This document shows, one piece after another, positions 61,078-64,000 of a DNA stretch of 64,000 bases. The stretch lies in assembly GCA_023400235.1 (NCBI GenBank), contig JAEXFI010000002.1, positions 101,051-165,050 of the forward strand, read 5' to 3'. Positions within the stretch are counted from its first letter, which is position 1, and each line of letters starts with the position of its first letter. The notes under the pieces are model-generated. The model was given only the letters and a program-made list of their open reading frames with translations. It did no database searches and had not been told where the DNA came from. Origin of the DNA: Bacillota bacterium (GTDB lineage Bacteria; Bacillota; Clostridia; Acetivibrionales; DSM-1351). Both the position numbers and the translations under genes were made by a program.

Positions 61078-62370
61078 ATGATTAACGAAATAATTGTAGA
61101 TGTCAACGTCAGTGAAATCAGGGTTGGAATTCTTGAGGACAAGGAACTTGCTGAAATCCATATTGAAAGAACAAATAACCAGGGGCTTGTAGGAAATATC
61201 TACCGGGGCAAGGTGAGCAGTGTCCTGCCTGGCATGCAGGCTGCGTTTATCGATATAGGGTATGAAAAAAATGCATTTTTGTATGTGGGAGACGCCATAC
61301 CGCAAAAGGAATACTCAGATGACGAAATAGAGGTCTACCGGGATTATGCGGAATACAATATCTCGGACATACTAAAGGTAGGCCAGGAGATAACCGTACA
61401 GGTCATAAAGGAACCTATCGGCACAAAAGGTCCCAGGGTTTCAACGCATATTACCCTTCCGGGACGTAACCTGGTGCTTCTGCCGAATGCTGATTATATT
61501 GGAATTTCACGCAGAATTGAAAGCGACGGCGAAAGGCAGAAGCTGAAGAGGATAGCTGAAAAGCTTAAGCCCGAGAACATGGGTCTGATTGTAAGAACGG
61601 TATCCGAGGGCAAGGAGGAGTCGGATTTTGTTGAGGACGTCTCCTTTCTGACCCGGCTGTGGGCTAAAATAAATCAGGCTGAGACCAGCGGGCCGGTTCC
61701 CAGATGCATACACAAGGATATAAACCTTATATACAGGTCTGTAAGAGATTTGTTTACCTGGAATATTGATAAATTTATAATAAATGACGAAAAGGAGTAC
61801 TTCAAAGTACTTGAGCTGGTGGAAATGATTTCTCCGGTTTTGAAAAACAGAGTTGAGCTGTTTCAGAAGGATTATGAGATTTTTGACTATTACCAGATAG
61901 AAACTAAAATAGACAGGGCCTTGTCAAGAAAGGTATGGCTCAAATGCGGCGGGTACATCATTATTGACAAGACAGAGGCTCTTACGGTAGTAGATGTGAA
62001 TACGGGTAAGTTTGTGGGAGATAACAGTCTTGAGGAGACCGTGCTCAAGACAAATATCGAGGCGACAAAGGAAATTGCAAAGCAGCTCAGACTGAGGGAT
62101 ATAGGCGGAATAGTCATAATCGATTTCATAGATATGAATGACGGAGAACATCAGCAGATGGTGCTGGATTCTCTGAAGCAAAGCTTGAAAAGCGACAGGA
62201 CGAAGACGATAGTACTGGGTATGACGGCACTTGGGCTGGTGGAGATGACCAGGAAAAAAATCAGACAGGAGCTGGCCACCGTTATGAAATGTGACTGTCC
62301 CCATTGTGAGGGCACGGGTAAGATAAATATATACGACTCCGGCTTGTCCGGAAATATGAAGTCCAAATGA
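61078..62370 (+). CDS. ribonuclease G/E family endoribonuclease
   Basis: 430 residues. An N-terminal S1-like segment (NIYRGKVSSVLPGMQAAFIDIGY), the DNase I-like catalytic core with VDVNTGKFVG and the metal-binding Asp region IVIIDFIDM, and the zinc-link CDCPHCEGTG at the C-terminus. Length matches RNase G rather than RNase E. It probably processes rRNA 5' ends and mRNA. ATG 61078 with ACGGAGA upstream. Confidence 0.92.
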   Translation: MINEIIVDVNVSEIRVGILEDKELAEIHIERTNNQGLVGNIYRGKVSSVLPGMQAAFIDIGYEKNAFLYVGDAIPQKEYSDDEIEVYRDYAEYNISDILKVGQEITVQVIKEPIGTKGPRVSTHITLPGRNLVLLPNADYIGISRRIESDGERQKLKRIAEKLKPENMGLIVRTVSEGKEESDFVEDVSFLTRLWAKINQAETSGPVPRCIHKDINLIYRSVRDLFTWNIDKFIINDEKEYFKVLELVEMISPVLKNRVELFQKDYEIFDYYQIETKIDRALSRKVWLKCGGYIIIDKTEALTVVDVNTGKFVGDNSLEETVLKTNIEATKEIAKQLRLRDIGGIVIIDFIDMNDGEHQQMVLDSLKQSLKSDRTKTIVLGMTALGLVEMTRKKIRQELATVMKCDCPHCEGTGKINIYDSGLSGNMKSK

Positions 62371-62399
62371 TGAAATGTGGCAAATGGGGCGAAGGGACA

Positions 62400-62463
62400 A
62401 TGAGGAGCTTTGATGAGGAGCTTTTGAAATTTTCACTTTTGAAATTTTGAAATTTTGAAATTG
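62400..62463. repeat. short AT-rich tandem repeats
   Basis: ATGAGGAGCTT occurs twice (62400, 62413), then TTTTGAAA units repeat about four times. Simple-sequence repeat after the RNase gene. Confidence 0.6.
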
Positions 62464-62478
62464 TGCCAAAACAGAACA

Positions 62479-62507
62479 TTGACAAGGCTTCCGCCCTGTG
62501 CTAAAAT
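62479..62507 (+). promoter_or_regulatory. promoter of rplU-prp-rpmA
   Basis: TTGACA (62479-62484), 17 bases and TAAAAT (62502-62507), giving a leader of about 205 bases. Confidence 0.8.
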
Positions 62508-62514
62508 ATATCGG

Positions 62515-62720
62515 TAGCCGCTCGGCCAAGGCTTTTTAAATATAACGGGCCAGTTAAATGCACCTCACTTCTGCAAGTGGTGAGGATAGCTTGGGATTCA
62601 GCTGGTAAACTAGGGCTGGAATTCCGTTTTTGGTTTTAATAAGGTTATTGCCTGTGATGAACATATGATACATATGTATACGTCATTCAGGTCGGCGAGA
62701 CTGTTAGTAGGAGGTGTATC
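62515..62720 (+). promoter_or_regulatory. structured L21 leader with attenuator-like hairpin
   Basis: Contains hairpin CCTCACTT...AAGTGGTGAGG (about 62563-62585) and then GGGATTCAGC pairing with GCTGGAATTCC (62593-62626), followed by GTTTTTGGTTTT. It is compatible with autoregulation by a ribosomal protein as in other Firmicute L21 leaders; the exact family match is not checked. Confidence 0.55.
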
Positions 62721-63032
62721 ATGTACGCTATAATAATGACTGGTGGAAAACAGTATAAGGTTCAGGAAGGCGATGTAGTTTTCATAGAAAAACTCGCTGC
62801 TGACGAAGGTTCAGCTGTTACTTTCGATAAGGTGCTTGCCGTATCAAAGGATGGCAAGGTTGACTTTGGCGCTCCTGTTTTGGATGCTGCTACTGTAAGT
62901 GGTAAGGTTCTCAGCCATGGTAAAGGTGAAAAGATCATAGTTTTCAAATACAAGGCAAAGAAGAACTACAGAAACAAGCAAGGTCACAGACAGCCTTACA
63001 CAAAGGTTCAGATTGAAAAGATCAATGCGTAA
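62721..63032 (+). CDS. rplU: 50S ribosomal protein L21
   Basis: 103-residue large-subunit protein binding 23S rRNA. MYAIIMTGGKQYKVQEGDVVFIEKL is split as seen in the gene start, and the C-terminus has KYKAKKNYRNKQGHRQPYT. Normal length. AGGAGGTG before ATG 62721. First gene of the standard rplU-prp-rpmA operon. Confidence 0.97.
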   Translation: MYAIIMTGGKQYKVQEGDVVFIEKLAADEGSAVTFDKVLAVSKDGKVDFGAPVLDAATVSGKVLSHGKGEKIIVFKYKAKKNYRNKQGHRQPYTKVQIEKINA

Positions 63033-63044
63033 GGAAAATGCTCG

Positions 63045-63377
63045 ATGGTTAATGTAAATATATGCAGGGATAAGACAGGAAGTATTCAAAAGTTTACCGT
63101 AAAAGGACACGCAGGCTATGCAAGAGAAGGCAGGGATATAGTGTGTGCAGCAGTTTCTGCTGTAGCATATACCGCAGCCGGAGCGCTTGAAGACCTGATT
63201 GGTATAAAGGACTTTTTTGAAGAGAAGCATGGCTTTATGACATGCTCCATAGACGTTCATATTTCGCCTGAACTGAAGCATGATGCCGGAATAATTATGG
63301 CTTGCGCAGGTATAGGTTTTAAGCAGATAGAACTTGCTTACCCCAAACATGTAAAGGTAATGGATGAGGAGGTGTAA
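63045..63377 (+). CDS. prp: ribosomal-processing cysteine protease Prp
   Basis: 110-residue YsxB/Prp protease that removes the N-terminal extension of L27. The catalytic His is in KGHAGYA and the Cys in DIVCAAVSAVAYT. It lies 12 bases after rplU and immediately before rpmA. AAGGA precedes ATG 63045. Its substrate motif is visible in the next gene. Confidence 0.93.
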   Translation: MVNVNICRDKTGSIQKFTVKGHAGYAREGRDIVCAAVSAVAYTAAGALEDLIGIKDFFEEKHGFMTCSIDVHISPELKHDAGIIMACAGIGFKQIELAYPKHVKVMDEEV

Positions 63378-63381
63378 TCTC

Positions 63382-63660
63382 ATGTTAAAGATTAATTTAC
63401 AGCTTTTTGCTCATAAAAAAGGTGTTGGTAGTTCAAGAAACGGCCGCGACAGTGCTGCTAAGAGGCTTGGTGTCAAGAGGGCCGACGGTCAGTTCGTTTT
63501 AGCCGGTAACATTCTTGTTCGTCAAAGAGGTACAAAGATTCATCCTGGCGTAAACGTAGGGATAGGTTCAGATGATACCTTGTTTGCACTGAAGGATGGA
63601 AAGGTTAAGTTTGCAAGACTTGGCAGAGACAAGAAACAGGTTATGATTGTTGCTGAGTAA
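63382..63660 (+). CDS. rpmA: 50S ribosomal protein L27 with cleavable N-terminal extension
   Basis: 92 residues. The N-terminus MLKINLQLFAHKKG carries the Firmicute extension, with the Prp cleavage site after Phe9 (LQLF/AHKKG), exposing the A-site-reaching tail. The body GSSRNGRDSAAKRLGVKRADG is typical. ATG 63382 behind GAGGAGGTG, which lies in the end of prp. Confidence 0.97.
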   Translation: MLKINLQLFAHKKGVGSSRNGRDSAAKRLGVKRADGQFVLAGNILVRQRGTKIHPGVNVGIGSDDTLFALKDGKVKFARLGRDKKQVMIVAE

Positions 63661-63685
63661 AAATTTATCGCATTAAATAAGTTAT

Positions 63686-63724
63686 TAAAGTAGGAAATGT
63701 GATATGCATTTTCTACTTTTTTAA
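63686..63724 (+). terminator. terminator of rplU-prp-rpmA
   Basis: AAAGTAGGAAATG pairs with CATTTTCTACTTT (short loop TGATATG), followed by TTTTTT. Confidence 0.85.
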
Positions 63725-63870
63725 TGTTTTTTTAAGTGCTAAAAAGTTTATATGAATTTAGTATTCAGTAGTTTCTGAGATTTTTAATACAGTCACGGAT
63801 TTTATTTTTAAATATGCCGGTACCGGGGTATAATAAACTCAGTTAAAGAGAAAGCAATTAAGCTTTTCAT

Positions 63871-64000
63871 GGAGTTAGCTTGAAAGATACATGTTGTGTG
63901 TCAATGTGACTTTCAAGCAGCGAAAGCCACTGCGTGCCTTTCATTACTATTTGTGTACGCGCCATGCGCGTAGATGGGAGGTTAGCGTGAAAGATACATG
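63871..64000 (+). repeat. repeat family A, copy 3 (tandem, cut by window end)
   Basis: One full unit (AGCTTGAAAGATACATG to GATGGGAG) is followed by the start of a second at exactly 107 bases (GTGAAAGATACATG from 63987), where the window ends. It nearly matches the long unit of copy 2. It probably forms the leader of the next gene, outside the window. Confidence 0.85.

Noticed and set aside
63871..64000. CRISPR array
   Set aside because: The tandem unit is 107 bases with no alternating short repeats and unique spacers, and no cas genes are seen.

Overview
The window looks like a chromosomal segment of an anaerobic, low-to-moderate GC Gram-positive bacterium, most likely a clostridial cluster III (Ruminiclostridium-like) species. 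The reasons are a secreted CE4 esterase with a type I dockerin (a cellulosome part), SLH-anchored surface enzymes, Firmicute-type L27 with its Prp protease, strong AGGAGG ribosome-binding sites, and sigma-A promoters. Assignments rest on motifs and remembered family features; no database search was run.

Layout. 1-4.8 kb: a BMP/PnrA-type nucleoside ABC importer (lipoprotein truncated by the window edge, ATPase, two permeases). 5-16 kb: housekeeping genes: trpS, an MntP-like pump, uvrB behind a LexA-box-like promoter, lrgAB, a papain-like hydrolase, a phosphohexomutase, a metallophosphoesterase, an HD-GYP protein and tRNA-Leu(UAG). 16-25 kb: an alpha/beta hydrolase, a CPA1 antiporter, an XRE-TPR regulator facing a flavodoxin/ferredoxin protein, then a TPR protein, DEAD-box helicase, a solitary IF-3, a zinc-ribbon protein and a MORN-like protein. 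25.5-39 kb: a polysaccharide-use locus with an LplABC-like importer, a membrane-bound AraC regulator, a GH130 enzyme and a 1991-residue SLH-anchored PL8 lyase. 39-43 kb: TetR with an AhpD-like protein, small genes and the dockerin CE4 enzyme.

43-58 kb is the most coherent accessory block. A minus-strand NMT1/THI5-type ABC importer is divergent from a plus-strand operon: two YgeY-type M20 hydrolases, a dihydropyrimidinase, a PreA-type dihydropyrimidine dehydrogenase with a fused N-terminal Fe-S domain, a PucR regulator, a class III aminotransferase, an iron-type alcohol dehydrogenase and an unknown 138-residue protein. I read this as reductive pyrimidine breakdown extended from beta-alanine through malonate semialdehyde to 3-hydroxypropionate. 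58-64 kb is a conserved housekeeping run: TIGR03960/TIGR03936 radical-SAM pair, RNase G/E, rplU-prp-rpmA.

The least expected signals are non-coding. One family of ~107-bp repeats, partly in tandem, ends in a hairpin plus GATGGGAG; in two of three places this directly forms the ribosome-binding site of the next gene. A second structured repeat family lies in the same two intergenic regions as these copies. The divergent region at 47-48 kb also holds two related terminator-like hairpins in opposite orientation, and the uvrB promoter, its LexA-like box and the mntP terminator are built from the same bases.
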